From Tridacna crocea (Eukaryota; Mollusca; Bivalvia; Cardiida; Cardiidae): a stretch of 64,000 nt of DNA. Numbering within the stretch: the first letter of the stretch is position 1; the number at the start of each line of letters is the position of its first letter. The notes under the pieces were generated by a model. It was not told the DNA's origin. It saw nothing but the letters and a program-made list of their open reading frames with translations, and did not search any database. The stretch is taken from contig OX031057.1 in the NCBI GenBank assembly GCA_943736015.1, forward strand, positions 52,095,001 to 52,159,000, read 5' to 3'. A program made the translations under genes and the position numbers. This document shows positions 1-11,874 of this stretch, piece after piece.

Positions 1-139
1 TCCTGCATGAAAAGGGGGTGAGTTGAGAATTTTTTTCAATGATAAGCATCCATTGTCTTTGTTTAGTAATTGCTTTTGCTTGAAAAACTATAGTATGCCG
101 AAATAGGAATATTTAAAAGATATTGAACATATCTGATGC

Positions 140-362
140 ATGAATTTAAGTCTTTAGAAAACATTGTGGGAAAAGGAGAAAATGCTGGTTACCAGCATTT
201 TCTCTTTTTCCCACAATGTTTTCTACCTTTTTCTACCTTTTCTACACAATGTTTTCTACCTTTCCCAAATCAAATTTCAATTTTTGATGCACATGCATTT
301 TGTCGTCTGCAAATTCTTTCAATTTGGACCAGTGTATAATTTTGTGGTTTGGTAAACAGTTG
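140..362 (+). mobile_element. TTAA hairpin MITE, 5' end lost
   Basis: Member of the dominant repeat family here. The full family unit is: TTAA, then an end such as CCCTTTACCA, about 75 bp, a near-perfect hairpin (33-bp arms, 1-nt centre), about 120 bp, then TGGTAAAGAGTTAA. Plus orientation is defined as the shorter flank (with CCTGAGAAAGAAGCC) lying left of the hairpin. In this copy the segment AATGTTTTCTACC right of the hairpin is repeated about three times. The ends TTAA plus CCC/CTC resemble piggyBac-type elements, but no transposase is present, so the superfamily is inference. Confidence 0.8.
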
Positions 363-689
363 ACCAATATTTGTTGATCAAATTTTAAATATCCATGAAA
401 CCTGAAACAGTTTGTTTTCAATCTAATACATCTGATGCAATCTTCTTCTTTCAGAAACATGGGTAAAACGCCTGCGGAATTCTGGAAAGCGCAAGAGACA
501 GAGAGTTGAATCACTTTTCCAAAAACATTTGTACATATGATGAGGATTACTTTTGACAATATCATTTTAAATCAAAGAAATGATTTTGAAGCAGATCTAA
601 AATGAAATAAAACAAGTTCAGTCATTTTTTAAGTGTGCTGCATTTTTTAGATCACCTGAGCACAACATGCTTAAGGGGAGCTTTTCACA

Positions 690-816
690 CAATGTTTTCT
701 ACCCTGTTGGATACAAATTTCAATTTTTGAGTTAGATTTATTTTGCCTTCTGCAAATGCTTTCAATTTCGACCACTGGTCACCAGCCTAACATTTTGTCG
801 TTTGGTAAAGAGTTAA
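690..816 (+). mobile_element. TTAA hairpin MITE, 3' half
   Basis: Right arm of the hairpin and the 3' flank only, ending at TTAA 813-816. That TTAA is shared with the next copy. Confidence 0.7.
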
Positions 817-1041
817 CTCATTACCACACAAGAAAATTTTAGACCGGTTCAAATTGAAAGCATTTGCAGACGACAAAACAAAGGTGACTGAAAAATTGAA
901 ATTTGTTCTCGGAAGGGTAGAAAACACTGTGGGAAAAGGAGAAAATGCTGGTTACCAGCATTTTCTCCTTTTCCTACAGTGTTTTCAAAAGGCTTCTTTC
1001 TCAGGGGCGTCAAAAGTAGGGATTGTGTGGTAATGGGTTAA
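813..1041 (-). mobile_element. TTAA hairpin MITE, full length
   Basis: Bounded by TTAA at 813-816 and 1038-1041. The hairpin around 930-990 is nearly perfect. Reverse orientation. Confidence 0.85.
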
Positions 1042-1111
1042 ACCCCCTTTCAACAACACTGTGCATGTATTACATAAAAGGCAACAACAACTTTTCATAA
1101 CCATGCCAACT

Positions 1112-1340
1112 TTAACTCTTTACCTCACAAGAAAATTTTAGTCGGGTCCAAATTGAAAGCATTTGCAGACAACGAAATAAAGGTGACTGAAAAATTGAAA
1201 TTTGTTCTTCGAAGGGTAGAAAACATTGTGGGAAAAGGAGAAAATGCTGGTCACCTGCATTTTCTCCTTTTCCTACAGTGTTTTCAGAAGGCTTCTTTCT
1301 CAGGGGCGTCAAAATTAGGGATTGTGTGGTAATGGGTTAA
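1112..1340 (-). mobile_element. TTAA hairpin MITE, full length
   Basis: TTAA at 1112-1115 and 1337-1340. Very similar to the copy at 813-1041 and the same length (229 bp). Confidence 0.85.
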
Positions 1341-1566
1341 CCCTTTATCAAACAATCCCTGGTTTTTACGACCCTGAGATAGAAGCCTTTTGAAAACATT
1401 GTGGGGAAAGGAGAAAATGCTGGTAACCAGCATTTTCTCCTTTTCCAACAATGTTTTCTACCCTGCTAGAAACAAATTGCAATTTTTGAGTTATGTTTAT
1501 TTTGTAGTCTGCAGGTGCTTTCAATTTGGACCAGTCTAAAATTCCATTGTTTGGTAAAGGGTTAAG
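1337..1566 (+). mobile_element. TTAA hairpin MITE, full length
   Basis: TTAA at 1337-1340 (shared with the reverse copy to the left) and 1563-1566. Opposite orientation to its left neighbour. Confidence 0.85.
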
Positions 1567-1614
1567 CTGCAGAAGCCCTTAGAAGTATGCAAGGCATGTT
1601 TCATTTTGACCACA

Positions 1615-1775
1615 TTATAAAAATGTAGACAAGCCCTAACTGAAAGCATTTGCTGACAACATTTTGTCTCAAATGATGAAATTTGTTTTTGATAGGCTAG
1701 AAAACAATGTTAGAAAATGCTTGTTACCTGCATGTTCTCATTTTCCACCATTGTTGTCAAGCTTTCTTCAATGTC
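1615..1775 (-). mobile_element. TTAA hairpin MITE, old degraded copy
   Basis: Retains the aagcatttgctgacaac block and a shortened hairpin. The TTAA ends are lost. Confidence 0.55.
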
Positions 1776-1796
1776 CATAACTCATTACCAATTGAC

Positions 1797-2005
1797 AAAA
1801 TCTTTGGCTTATCCAAATCAAAAGCATTTGCAGACAACAAAATAAGAGTGACTGAAAATTTGAAATTTGTTTTGTGAAGTATAGAAAATATTGTGGGAAA
1901 AGAAGAAAATGCTCTGTACCAGTATTTTCTCCTTTTCCCATCATGTTTTCTAAAGGCTTCTTTCTCAGGGTCGTCAAAAGTAGGTATTGTGTGGTAATGG
2001 GTTAA
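1797..2005 (-). mobile_element. TTAA hairpin MITE
   Basis: Reverse copy ending at TTAA 2002-2005. The hairpin arms have diverged at a few positions. Confidence 0.8.
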
Positions 2006-2516
2006 AACTTGGGATTATGGGGTATATGGTTAATTCAAAGCAACAGTGCCACATGTACTTGAATGGAAAAGAGACCATATCTTAAGAAATTTTTCCATAT
2101 TTATCTGCACCTTTGGCATAGATCTCCATTTTCATATTTACAATTTGCTAGTTACTTCAGTCTTAAGTGAAAATCTTCAGATTTCGGTGTCAGAATATCT
2201 CAAAGTTTTAGTATGACTTGGGCCTAAGGCTACTAAAACTGCACTGGTATATTACAGAGAAATGCAATTCTCACTGCTCCAACACAGAACACTGTGTCAT
2301 GATATAGCACATTGTCACATCATCTTTGTATCATGTGTGATAATATGTGAAAAAAAAAAAACATTATAAAGAGGTTGTACACCAAGGTGCTATTTTAAGT
2401 AACACTATAGGGTGATGGAACAGATGAAAATTTTGGTGTTCCTTGATAAAGCAATGAGGCATCGAAGGCCTGTGTACACAGAGAACAGAACTATTACAGC
2501 ATCTCCTAACAATACC
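2006..2516. other. No gene recognised
   Basis: AT-rich sequence with a short poly-A run near 2350. No splice-flanked coding segment or repeat of the recognised families seen. Confidence 0.5.
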
Positions 2517-2521
2517 AGATG

Positions 2522-2713
2522 CAGAGTCCTAGATAGAGCAAGTGATTATGATATTTGAAAATGGAAAATATTTATTATTCTCCACTAAATCTTATGTTGT
2601 GGGTACTCATTAGAACTGTCTCAGTGTGACGATTCTAATGAGTACCCACAACATGGGGTTTCAAAGAGAGATAACTTTTGAATACCATCACTCCCTCTTT
2701 ATCTAGAGCTCTG
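2522..2713 (+). mobile_element. Second hairpin MITE family (CAGAG ends)
   Basis: Begins CAGAGTCCTAGATAGAG and ends CTCTTTATCTAGAGCTCTG, giving imperfect terminal inverted repeats. Inside is a palindrome around 2593-2662 with arms containing TGTGGGTACTCATTAGAA and its reverse complement. The 5-bp repeat AGATG flanks it at 2517-2521 and 2714-2718. The superfamily is not settled: CAG ends suggest hAT-like or CACTA-like origin. Confidence 0.65.
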
Positions 2714-2734
2714 AGATGATAAATGAATTTTGAC

Positions 2735-3069
2735 TTGAATTATGGATAGTGTCTGAAAAAAAAGAAAATATTGTTGAAAAAAAGAGAAAAAGCTTGTATG
2801 CAGCAGTCTTTCCCTTTTCCCACATTTTTTTTTACAAAGGTCATCTTCCTAAGGTCGTAAAATCAGTGCTGCTTGGTAAAAGTGTTCTCCCTTCATCACA
2901 CATTCCCAGGTTTCAACAACCCTTACATTAAAGACTTGAAAACAATGCGGGAAAACCAGAAAATGCCTTTTACATACAGAAATAATCTTTTGTGCTAAAA
3001 TGGATTTGTTGTCTGTATACGCCTTCATTTGGGATATGTTTCAACTTTTGTCATTTGATAAAGAGTTAA
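2735..3069 (+). mobile_element. Two degraded TTAA hairpin MITE copies
   Basis: Old copies at about 2735-2900 and 2925-3069. Hairpin halves are recognisable (gggaaaaccagaaaatgc; cccttttcccacat), and the second ends at the TTAA of the next copy. Confidence 0.5.
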
Positions 3070-3294
3070 CCCATTACCACACAATCCCTACTTTTGACGC
3101 CCCTGAGAAAGAAGCCTTTTGAAAACACTGTAGGAAAAGGAGAAAATGCTGGTAACCAGCATTTTCTCCTTTTCCCACAGAGTTTTCTACCCTTCCCAGA
3201 ACAAATTTCAATTTTTCAGTCACCTTTATTTTGTCGTCTGTAAATGCTTTCAATTTGGACCAGTGTAAAATTTTGTCGTGTGGTAAAGAGTTAA
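3066..3294 (+). mobile_element. TTAA hairpin MITE, full length
   Basis: Clean 229-bp copy with TTAA at 3066-3069 and 3291-3294, and ends CCCATTACCACAC and GTGTGGTAAAGAG. A good representative of the family. Confidence 0.9.
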
Positions 3295-3358
3295 GATTGG
3301 TACATTAGGCCCCTGTTTGCCAGAGCACAGCTCATATGTGAATGACATTGTGCAATCT

Positions 3359-3556
3359 TTAACCCTTTAGAGCACATTGCCAACTTTTAATGAACCCGAG
3401 AGAGAAAGCTTCGAAAAACATTGTGAGAAAAGTAGAAAATGCTGGTTCTCCTGTTTTCTACCTTACCAGAGAAAAACTGCACTATCTGAACCTTATTGAA
3501 ATTGTTGTCTGCTATGCTTTGAATTTGGAAAAAGCTAAAATTTTGTTGTCTGTTAA
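3359..3556 (+). mobile_element. TTAA hairpin MITE with damaged hairpin
   Basis: TTAA at 3359-3362 and 3553-3556. The hairpin centre and right arm are largely deleted. Confidence 0.65.
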
Positions 3557-3769
3557 CCCTTTCCCAAACAATCCCTGGTTTTTATGGGTCAGGAATAGAA
3601 GTCTTTTGAAAACATTGTGGGAAAAGGAGAAAATGTTGGTAACCAGCATTTTCTCTTTTTCTCACAATGTTTTCTACCCAATCATATAGAAAAATCATCT
3701 TTAATTTGTCATCTGCAAAATGCTTTCAATTTGGTCTGGTCCAAAATTTGCCGTATGGGAAAGGGTTAA
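3553..3769 (+). mobile_element. TTAA hairpin MITE
   Basis: TTAA at 3553-3556, shared with the copy to the left, and 3766-3769. Same-orientation junction. The ends CCCTTTCCCAAAC and ATGGGAAAGGG belong to a subfamily with mutually matching CCCA/TGGG ends. Confidence 0.8.
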
Positions 3770-3989
3770 AAGGAAAATGCATGTCCAAGGATACTGGTCC
3801 CCCTTTATGCTTATACATTAAAATCTTTCTCTGTAAAAGATCAATGTATGGTCATAAAGTATTATCTGCATAAATATTGCAGGGGTGTCATTGGATACCA
3901 TCCAACTCATTGTAGCCAGCTTTAGGACCCTGTGTGTACATATAGTAATTTGCCATCATGAAATTATTGTCACTGTATAAAATGCTGAT

Positions 3990-4205
3990 GTGAATGAAGT
4001 GTATTAAAACAAGAGTGCCATTGTCACAATTTACGCTGCCACATCGCAAAAACCCTGACAGTATGCAATAGGTCAGATAGAGAAATATTCTGTGAACCTT
4101 TCGTCCAGATCTTTCAAGAAACTGGGAGGAGTTGCATTCACAAGAAATGGACATGTGTATGGATGGGACGAAGGGACAGATGGATGGATGGATGGACGTA
4201 CAAAT
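3990..4205 (+). repeat. Dispersed repeat with GGAT-rich tail
   Basis: The string from 'aacaagagtgcca' through 'gaggagttgcattcacaagaaatgg' recurs at 9720-9960 and within the tandem array at 30.9-31.6 kb. It ends in a (GGAT)n/(GGAC)n microsatellite-like tail. Confidence 0.6.
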
Positions 4206-4304
4206 GGAGAAAATAGTGCCAATATACCTTGCCCCCAACTGCGTATGAAAATGTATTTATATGCCAATAATACTTTAATGCACATAATGTATGGTAAAAC
4301 TATG

Positions 4305-4445
4305 TATTGATTGATTGAATGGTGTTTCATGTCACTTTCAACATTATTTTAGCCATATCATGGCAACAGGTCATAAAATTATTCATATTTTCCTGGTTTT
4401 CACCAGAACTAGGCTAGGGCTCTGAAGTGGTAAAACTATGTAAAA
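4305..4445 (-). mobile_element. SINE 3' fragment
   Basis: Carries the 'ttgattgaatggtgtttcatgtcactttcaacattattt' tail segment shared (with divergence) by copies at 8661, 34125, 35815 and 63090. The tRNA-like head is missing. Confidence 0.5.
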
Positions 4446-4449
4446 AAAA

Positions 4450-5600
4450 CTATATATATATACTGTCAGTGAAACTATTTAAAAGAATCATAAAAAGAAA
4501 AAGCATGATAATCTGAGGCCTCAGGATGATAAAAAACATCCTATCATTGTAATGTTTAGACTATCCATACAGTGATATATAGGAGATAAATTCAATTGCA
4601 TTGTTGGAAAGTAAATGCACCGTTATTTGTAAACTGTCAACTGTTATAAAGGAAAGCACCTAGAAGGTTTAGAAAGAATAAAGTGTTTAAATTTGCTCTC
4701 TTATTTGCAGTCTTTCATTTGCTTACAAGGGAAAGCAGCTAGTGGGTTTAGAAAGAGTACAGTGTCTACAAATTATTCTAATTTGCAATATGTCATGTGT
4801 TTATTAAGGAAAGCTGCTAGTATGTTTAGAAAGAAACAATTGCTAAAAAATACATGGTGGCAGACAGGAGAAACATCGGCTGCTACCAAATAAACATCAC
4901 TGGAACAAGAAAATTAATTTCTGATAAAATTCTGCCTTCACTCTGCATATCATGTCATGTCAAATCATTAATGAGAGATGTTTGTGAAATGTTTTCCTTG
5001 TCAGAAAAGGGGTTCAAGAAATATTGTAGTACATGTTGGCTTTAAATACAAACTTTTGCTCGTGATACCCTGTTTTGAATGTAGTCACATCAAGGTAAAC
5101 ATGTATGAATTATCTTATAAATTAAAGGCAAAAATGATATGGAGTGCACAGGCAGACAGACAAACAGACAGACAGACAGGCAAAATGTAAGAAGGATCTC
5201 AATTGGACTTTGAGAGCCATCATGAAAAATGCTGGCTTTGGTATTTTACCATTATGTAAATATCTGTAAGTGACAAACCTTTACAATTTGGACAGATTTA
5301 AAATTCCATCATTTTGTAAAGAGTTCAACATTGACTTGATAGAGCTTGACTCAAAGTAAATTCTAAGTCAACATCTCACAAGAAAAGCCTCTAGTGGATT
5401 TGATCAAAGTGATAGTCTTAGATTTAATAAATTTTGGAAACGTGTCAAATTAAAATAAAACTGTATGAACGACACAAAATATTCCAAAAATTAATTGCTC
5501 AGACTTTTTTATCTGAATGGGTAGTTTCCTTGCACTGTTCAGTATCCAGGAAATTAAGGTGGTGTTGTAGACATTGGTAGGCAAGAACTAAGCAAAAAAA
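4450..5600. other. No gene recognised
   Basis: AT-rich. Contains a 2-3-fold short repeat (4640-4850, 'gggaaagcagctagtgggtttagaaagag') and a CAGA-type microsatellite at 5150-5180. No coding exon seen. Confidence 0.45.
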
Positions 5601-5619
5601 AAAACTGGCTTTGGTTCAG

Positions 5620-6270
5620 GAAACATTTTCTTGTAACATAGACAAGGTACTACTTTAATTCTCCTATCTTTAAGTTATAGCTTGGGTCAATGTCAGCTAG
5701 TCTAATTCTGATAGGGGTCAAAGTTTTTACGTATGAATCTTTGGGGGTGTTTAGAATCCCTTCCATATAAGTCATGTTTGAACAATTGTAGGCAAGATAT
5801 CTTATGGAAGCTAATTACTGGTATGGGTCCAGGCAAACATGCATCATAATGTTCTTTCTCACTGGTATGGGTCCAGCACCATAATGAACAATGGTAGAAA
5901 TTGCTATACCTCTGACAAACTTTGGTTAAATTTTTTTGTCAGGTTGTTAAATGCTACATCAATGAACTTATTAATGCCTCTCAAAAAGAAAAGGCAGTAT
6001 AAGTAGCTTCTATTGAGCATCCAAGCGGTACAAGAAGCTTTTATTGACTTCCATATTAAACACAGCTGCCCCTGAATAGATCGACAACTTTTCTAGCTTG
6101 CCTTGATCCGTCATTGGTGACAGCATAGACCCTTTATTTGTAGACCATTTTCTACCTGAAATTTACCTGGATTTCAGCTAGCACAAAAGTAGGTTGTATA
6201 AAATATCTTGACTACAATTATTCTAACTATTGACTCATATTGGTGAGAATCTTACTCTTCCCAAAAATTC
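5620..6270 (+). repeat. Dispersed repeat family, copy 1
   Basis: Shares blocks with 34640-35680 and, inverted, with 42770-43350. Examples are 'caatgtcagctagtctaat' and 'tagcttgccttgatccgtc'. No coding capacity or clear ends seen. Confidence 0.6.
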
Positions 6271-6475
6271 ATGGACAAAAAACCCCAGAAAGCCCAAAAC
6301 ACAATACAGGTATGAATTCCTAATCAAGATTATATTTCATTTATACTTACTAGTGCAGCAAAATCACCCATTTGGCCAGGACAACTTGTCTGAGCAATTC
6401 ATTTCAAAGACATTGTTTATTTCAATAAGGTCTTTCCCACATATTTCAATGTTATTAACTTACTGATGTCATTTC

Positions 6476-6550
6476 AACAACCCTGAGAAATAAGCCTTTG
6501 AAAATGTAGGAAAAGCAGAAAATGCTGGTAATTTTGTTGATTGGTAAAGA
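6476..6550 (+). mobile_element. TTAA hairpin MITE fragment
   Basis: Short remnant covering the left flank, part of the hairpin and the terminal 'tggtaaag'. Most of the 3' part is deleted. Confidence 0.45.
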
Positions 6551-6559
6551 TATCAATGC

Positions 6560-7840
6560 TGTTACTAGAGGAATAGAATCTAATCCACATAAGTTAACAT
6601 GATAAGAAGAGCCAGAAGTCTTATGTAGTTTGAGTTACAATACAACTATATTTCAGCTACATGTAGATATATTAGCCAGATTTTTTTGTGTAGTTTTAGT
6701 TATGTTACAATTATAATCATCTTTTGAACTAGATACTTGTTTGAATAAAATCTTCCATCAATATGATGATAAAGGATGATTGCATGTTATGTGAGACATC
6801 TGCATGTCATCTGATTATGGTAAACATTTGGGTGAATTACTTTTTTTATGATTTGGTAAGCAGTTCGGAGGTTAAACAAAAATTACGACACATGGATGGA
6901 CAGACAGATACAAGCAAATTCAATGCAATCAACATGTATTTCCAAAATAAATTTTTGGGAGACATAGCCATGTACACCAACTTGTCATTGGAACAAATGC
7001 GTTTTCTGTAAAACACTGGTTCATATATTGAGTACTACTATGAGTCTATATCTATTCAGTACTTGTAACTGTCGGTTTGTGACGTTTTATAAGCAGTACA
7101 GGTTCTGATGACATGATGAGTGTGATTGATCTTCAGAACTGGACAAATTTCAAGAGATATTTATCAGCTTCAAATTCTGTGTTTTCAAACTTATAACTGC
7201 TGCTATGACCTTGACTTTAAAGACAGGTATGCAAACTTCTACTTTGCAGGCCATCAAGCATCAAGACTGATATGTGTGAAATAGTATTAAGACCAGGCAA
7301 TGGGTTCAAAAGATATAGGGTAGACCTTTATCTCCTGGCAGAATTGGCATTGACATGCAGCTTTGATGCAGAACAACAGTATAATGCTATGTAATAAATA
7401 TCTATACATCAGACCTTATGGTCTGAAGAGAGATGCTTATTTTAAAATGGTTACTTATGTCACTTTCTGTAAAATATGTGTACTCATATGTTTCTTTTTG
7501 CAAAATATGTGTACCTGCATGGGCTTTGATCTTAAGGGCACAAATGGAACAACTTTGACTAGGGACCACATTATGATACTACTGTATCTATCATGCCATA
7601 GGCTCCATTGCTTCAGACAGGAACAAAAAATACGAATAAATTTCTGAAACAGATTCCTACAGAACACAAAGTAAAACAGGCAACCCCTTTGCAGGCCCTC
7701 CTTGACCCAGAAGCACATTTTAAACAACTTGGATTTAAATGGAATATTTCATAAAGCTGAGACCAAATATCTGGCTCATGGCTCATAGTTCAAGACAAGG
7801 AAAGTAAAAAGAAAAAAAAAAATGAAATTGTAACTCTGAA
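6560..7840. other. No gene recognised
   Basis: AT-rich sequence. Open frames of up to 94 codons (7363-7647) show no recognisable motif or biased composition, so I do not call them genes. Confidence 0.45.
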
Positions 7841-7856
7841 AAATAACTGACCCATG

Positions 7857-8175
7857 TTGGTTGGTTAGTTATTTCCGTTTATTTATCGTCGCTACCGGTT
7901 GCCCATCTGAGCGACACCCCCAGAATACTGTTAGTTGTTACTGGGGATAGTGCAAGGATACAGGTCGAAACTACTGAGAACTTCGCCTGGTTCTTTAACG
8001 TACTCGGCGTATAGCACCGTCATGTGGGACCTCGGTTTAATATATTATCCGAAAGACTATTACTACTAATAATTTTTCAGTTGGCCAGCCGGGGATTCGA
8101 ACCCACAACCTGAAGTGACCCGAAACATTGCGCTCACGAGTCCTACGCTCTACCTACTGAGCTGTATTGGCTGGT
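7857..8175 (-). mobile_element. tRNA-derived SINE with target duplication
   Basis: Read on the minus strand, the head contains an A-box-like CAGCTCAGTAGGTAGAGCG and a B-box-like GGGTTCGAATCCCCGG, as in a tRNA promoter. An unrelated body follows, then a short AACC-type tail (7857-7872). ACTGACCCATG (7846-7856) and ACTGACACATG (8176-8186) flank it: an 11-bp target-site duplication with one mismatch. Confidence 0.88.
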
Positions 8176-8660
8176 ACTGACACATGTGCAGGACCTGTTT
8201 TGATGATGTTATACAAGACCATGTGATGCTACATAATATCAACACACCAGGCCTACTGGCTTTAGAGGAAATTTTCGTTATTTGTATAATAACTATTTTC
8301 ATTCTTTGGAAATATGTTTATCCTGGGCATGGCAATCTTTTATTGCATATGACCAATTTCAGTAACTTCACTGACCATCCCTTGATGAAACACAAAATTA
8401 CGGTGCTGTTGGCTGCATGATTCAAGATACGTGTAGCAAAAAAAAAAAACAACTTTGTACAACACCAAACCCTTGGAAAAGGACCATCTTTGACCCAGGA
8501 CTCAAGAACATTCTTCTGATACTACTCGCATAAATGTAAGACTTAAGGCCAAAAATGGTCGCAGTTTCAGCCAAGAAGATTGAAATAAAACCTTTAGAAC
8601 TTTATATAGTTCTACAGACCTGGATATAGAAGCTATCTGTCAGGAAGGATGGACGCTCAC

Positions 8661-8930
8661 TTGATTGATTGTATGGTATAAAATGGAGTTTTCATCATTA
8701 TGTCAGTTATATAGATGCTGCCAGTCACCTATCCACGCTTTCCAGGAGTTTCTTTTTACCAGTACTCTTCACAATATTTTTCCAAGTCACTGACGGCTTT
8801 CCAACTTAAAATCAGTATTGAAACAATGATAAGTGGTGAATGAGGAATGAATCTGTAGCAATGATTATCATCAATCCTTGGAGAAAAATTAACAGATCTG
8901 GGGATCGAACCAGCGACTCATTATTCTTGA
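8661..8930 (-). mobile_element. tRNA-derived SINE, old copy
   Basis: On the minus strand a B-box-like GCTGGTTCGATCCCCAGA sits at 8898-8915. The body and tail match the SINE pieces at 34125 and 35815. No target duplication found. Confidence 0.6.
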
Positions 8931-9719
8931 TTCCCATAATGAAAACAGGGCTCAATGGATAGATGGACATATAAAAAATGCAAAAACTATTTAGAATTAC
9001 AGAACTACATGTACATGCACAATGACAGACATTTCAAACACGGCCATCTTTGACCAAGGATGCAAGACTTTAAACAACTTTTAGATGAATACTGATCTTT
9101 TGATGCTATACACTAGATATTCTTGCTGTGGCCCAACATCTCCATTTTTTCAGCAAAGAAGAATGAAACTAGACCTGTCACTGAATGTAACTTTATGCAC
9201 CCGCCAGCACTTTGACAGAAACAGGCAATTACAACTATTTCGTACAGACACACCGATTGACACACAGGTTGATACCAGTATACCCTCGAAATAATTATGT
9301 TTTGCGGGGGGATTAAAAAAAAAAATCTGTGACCCCATGTGCAGTGCTTGAACAACCTTTTGGAACTACATGTACAACAATAGACCTTCAGAACAGGGCC
9401 ATGTTTTACACTCTTTCAGGAATTGAACAACTTAATAATAATTAATTTTTAAAGATACATACTTAATACTCAGAGCTTTTCCCTTACCATCGCTATAGTT
9501 TCAGCCAAAAAGTTTTAAAAAACAAAAAAAACAAAAAGTATATAAACCTAAGTACAACAATAGACCTTAGGAATGGGACCATCTTTGACCCAGTGAGCAA
9601 TACTTGAACAACTTTGATGAATAAGTATCTTTTGATGCTAGGTACTTAATTAATATTTAGTTTTTGACCTAACATTTCTAGTTTCAGCCAAAAGATTAAA
9701 ATAATGATAGAACATGTGT

Positions 9720-9960
9720 TAAACACAAGAGTGTCATCATCACAAAATATGCTGCCACATCATGAAAAACTGACAATATGCTATAGGTCGCATGATAAGA
9801 AACATTCTGTGAAAATTTCATCCAAATCCGTAAAGAAATGTTGGAAGAGTTGCATTCAAAAGAAACAGACCTATGCACGTACATACTGACAAAGGACAGG
9901 CAGATGGAAGGACTGACAGTTGGAGAAGATGACATAATATATGTTAAGTCTGGCAGTGTA
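9720..9960 (+). repeat. Dispersed repeat, same family as 3990-4205
   Basis: Matches from 'acaagagtgtcatcatcacaaaat' through 'gaagagttgcattcaaaagaaa', with a purine-rich GACAG/GATGG tail. It lies inside the 8.5-10.5 kb array. Confidence 0.55.
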
Positions 9961-10561
9961 TAAAATGGAACAAACTCAGAGAACCCCAGGTACAACAACA
10001 AATATTGGAAAAAACTCATTTGCAGAACTTGAACAACTTAGATTAATAATTATCTTTTTTATTTTATATACTTGATATTCAGAATGTTAAGTCTATAATT
10101 TGAATAGTGTCAGCCAGATAGACTTTAGAAATTATAGAATCTCATCTACAACAACAGACCATGAGAAAAGGGCCATCTTGACCCCATGTGCAGGACTTGA
10201 ACAACTTCTACGAATAGCTATGTTTTGATGCTAAAAACTTACTATCTAGACTCTATGGGCTAACATCTTCATAGTTTTAGCCAAAATTGTTTTTTAAAAA
10301 ACTTACAAAAAAAGAATCAGACAACAGACCTTGAGATCAGGGTAATCTTTGACCCCATGTGCAAGACTTAAACATTTAAGGTAAATAATGATTATATGTT
10401 GCTTGATACTTACCCAACATCTCCAAAGGTTCAGCCACAGAGATTTAAAGGCCATCTTTGACTATATGTGCATCTAAGCTAGAAATGCTCCTGTAATGCT
10501 GTGTACATGTACTGAATATTTAAACTTTAGGCTTAAACTCTCTGTAAATGATTAATAGAAC

Positions 10562-11060
10562 AAGATGGCTACGACAGTCCTGTATCGCTCCACTTGCTTA
10601 TAAGTCGCAACTTTACGGGCCAAACTTTACAATACTTGTCCAATTGGCTTTAAACTAGATGACATACAAAATTTTCTTCTAAGTACATGTAGTTTCAGAG
10701 AAGACGTTTGAAATAAAAGTTAACGCATGGATGGAAGGGCGACCGGACAGATGGACAGACGTCCTACGGACACAAGGCCATGACATAAGCCCGCTGGCTT
10801 CAGCCAGTGGAGCACTTACTTATGTTACTTCCTAAACAGATACATCAGCTCAGACAGCAATCTATAAAAGATCCTAAAAATACTCTCATTATACACTACT
10901 TCTAAGTTTGATCAAAATTGGATAGTATTTTCAAAGAAGAAGACATTTGAAATAAAATCTAACGCACACATGCATGGACAGATGACCGGACGGACAGATG
11001 AACGATGGAGCCCGGGCCATGATATAAACCTGCTGGCCTTCAGCCAGTGGAGCAAAAAGC
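10562..11060 (+). repeat. Dispersed repeat with duplicated 3' end
   Basis: Begins 'caagatggctacgacagtcctgtatcgctc'. The end block 'gccatgacataagcccgctggcttcagccagtggagc' occurs twice (about 10778-10814 and 11013-11052). It leads directly into the ~85-bp tandem array. Confidence 0.55.
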
Positions 11061-11874
11061 TATATTCACTTATGTTACTTTCAGCACTGAATCACCGGTT
11101 GAGACAGCATTCCGTAAAATAAATCCTAAAAATCCTCATAATACGCACTACTTTCTATTAGATACATTGGTACTGGGCAGAATTCTTTTAAAAAATCATG
11201 AAAATTACCCTTCATTCATATGTTACTTCCAACATGGATAGTTCTGTTCTAAACAGTATTCTAATAAAAAATCCTAACATTTCCCTCATTTATACCTTAC
11301 TTCAAACACATGGTGCATCGGTTCCAGACAGTATTCCACTCAAAAATCCCAAAAATTCCTTCATTCATAAGTTACTTTCAACACGGAAACTTCTGTTCTA
11401 AACAGTATTCTGTTAAAAAAGAATCCTAAACCTTCCCTAATTCATACATTATTTCCAACACATGATACATCAGTTCAGACAACATTCTATAAAAACACTC
11501 TTATTATGCACTACTTCTAATACCGATACATCAGTATCTGACAGTATTCTTTTAAAAAATCCAAAAATTGCTGTCATTCATGTTACTTCAAACACGGATA
11601 CTTCTGTTTTAAACAGTATTCCATTAAAAAATCCTAAAATTTCCCTCTTTCATACCTTACCTCAAACACATGATACATTGGTTCCAGATAGTATTCCACT
11701 AAAAAATCCTGAAAATCCTGTACCGGACAGAATTCTCTGTAAAAACAAATCCCAAAATTATTGTCATTCATTGGTACTTCACAGAATTCTTTTAAAAAAT
11801 CATAAAAATTCCTTAATTCATATGTTACTTCCAATAAAGATACTTCTGTTCAAAGCATTATTCTATTAAAAAAT
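10811..11874 (+). repeat. ~85-bp tandem array, left part
   Basis: About a dozen degenerate units of the form 'cattcatatgttacttccaacac-gatac-tcagttc-agacagtattct-ttaaaaaatcctaaaaatt'. Open frames here (e.g. 11462-11869) merely translate the repeat. The 7.3-kb foldback element interrupts the array at 11875; it resumes at 19170 in the same orientation. Confidence 0.8.

Larger units (their letters stand above)
8455..10470 (+). repeat. Old diverged tandem/dispersed array
   Basis: A unit of roughly 200-350 bp recurs about 8 times. Its core reads approximately 'acaacaatagaccttgagaa...ggccatctttgacccatgtgcaagacttgaacaac', followed by 'cttttgatgct' and 'gtttcagccaaaaag'. Copies start near 8455, 9010, 9370, 9550, 9985, 10145 and 10320. 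A GACGGAC-rich element and a SINE interrupt it. Confidence 0.6.

Noticed and set aside
7857..8175. A true tRNA gene on the minus strand
   Set aside because: Promoter boxes are present, but flanking target duplications, an unrelated body and an AACC-type tail show a SINE, and the stems of a functional tRNA are not evident.
11462..11869. 135-codon frame with repeated 'SNTDTSV-NSIPLKNPK' pattern
   Set aside because: It is the translation of the ~85-bp tandem array; unit length is not a multiple of three across the array and no start or splice context supports it.
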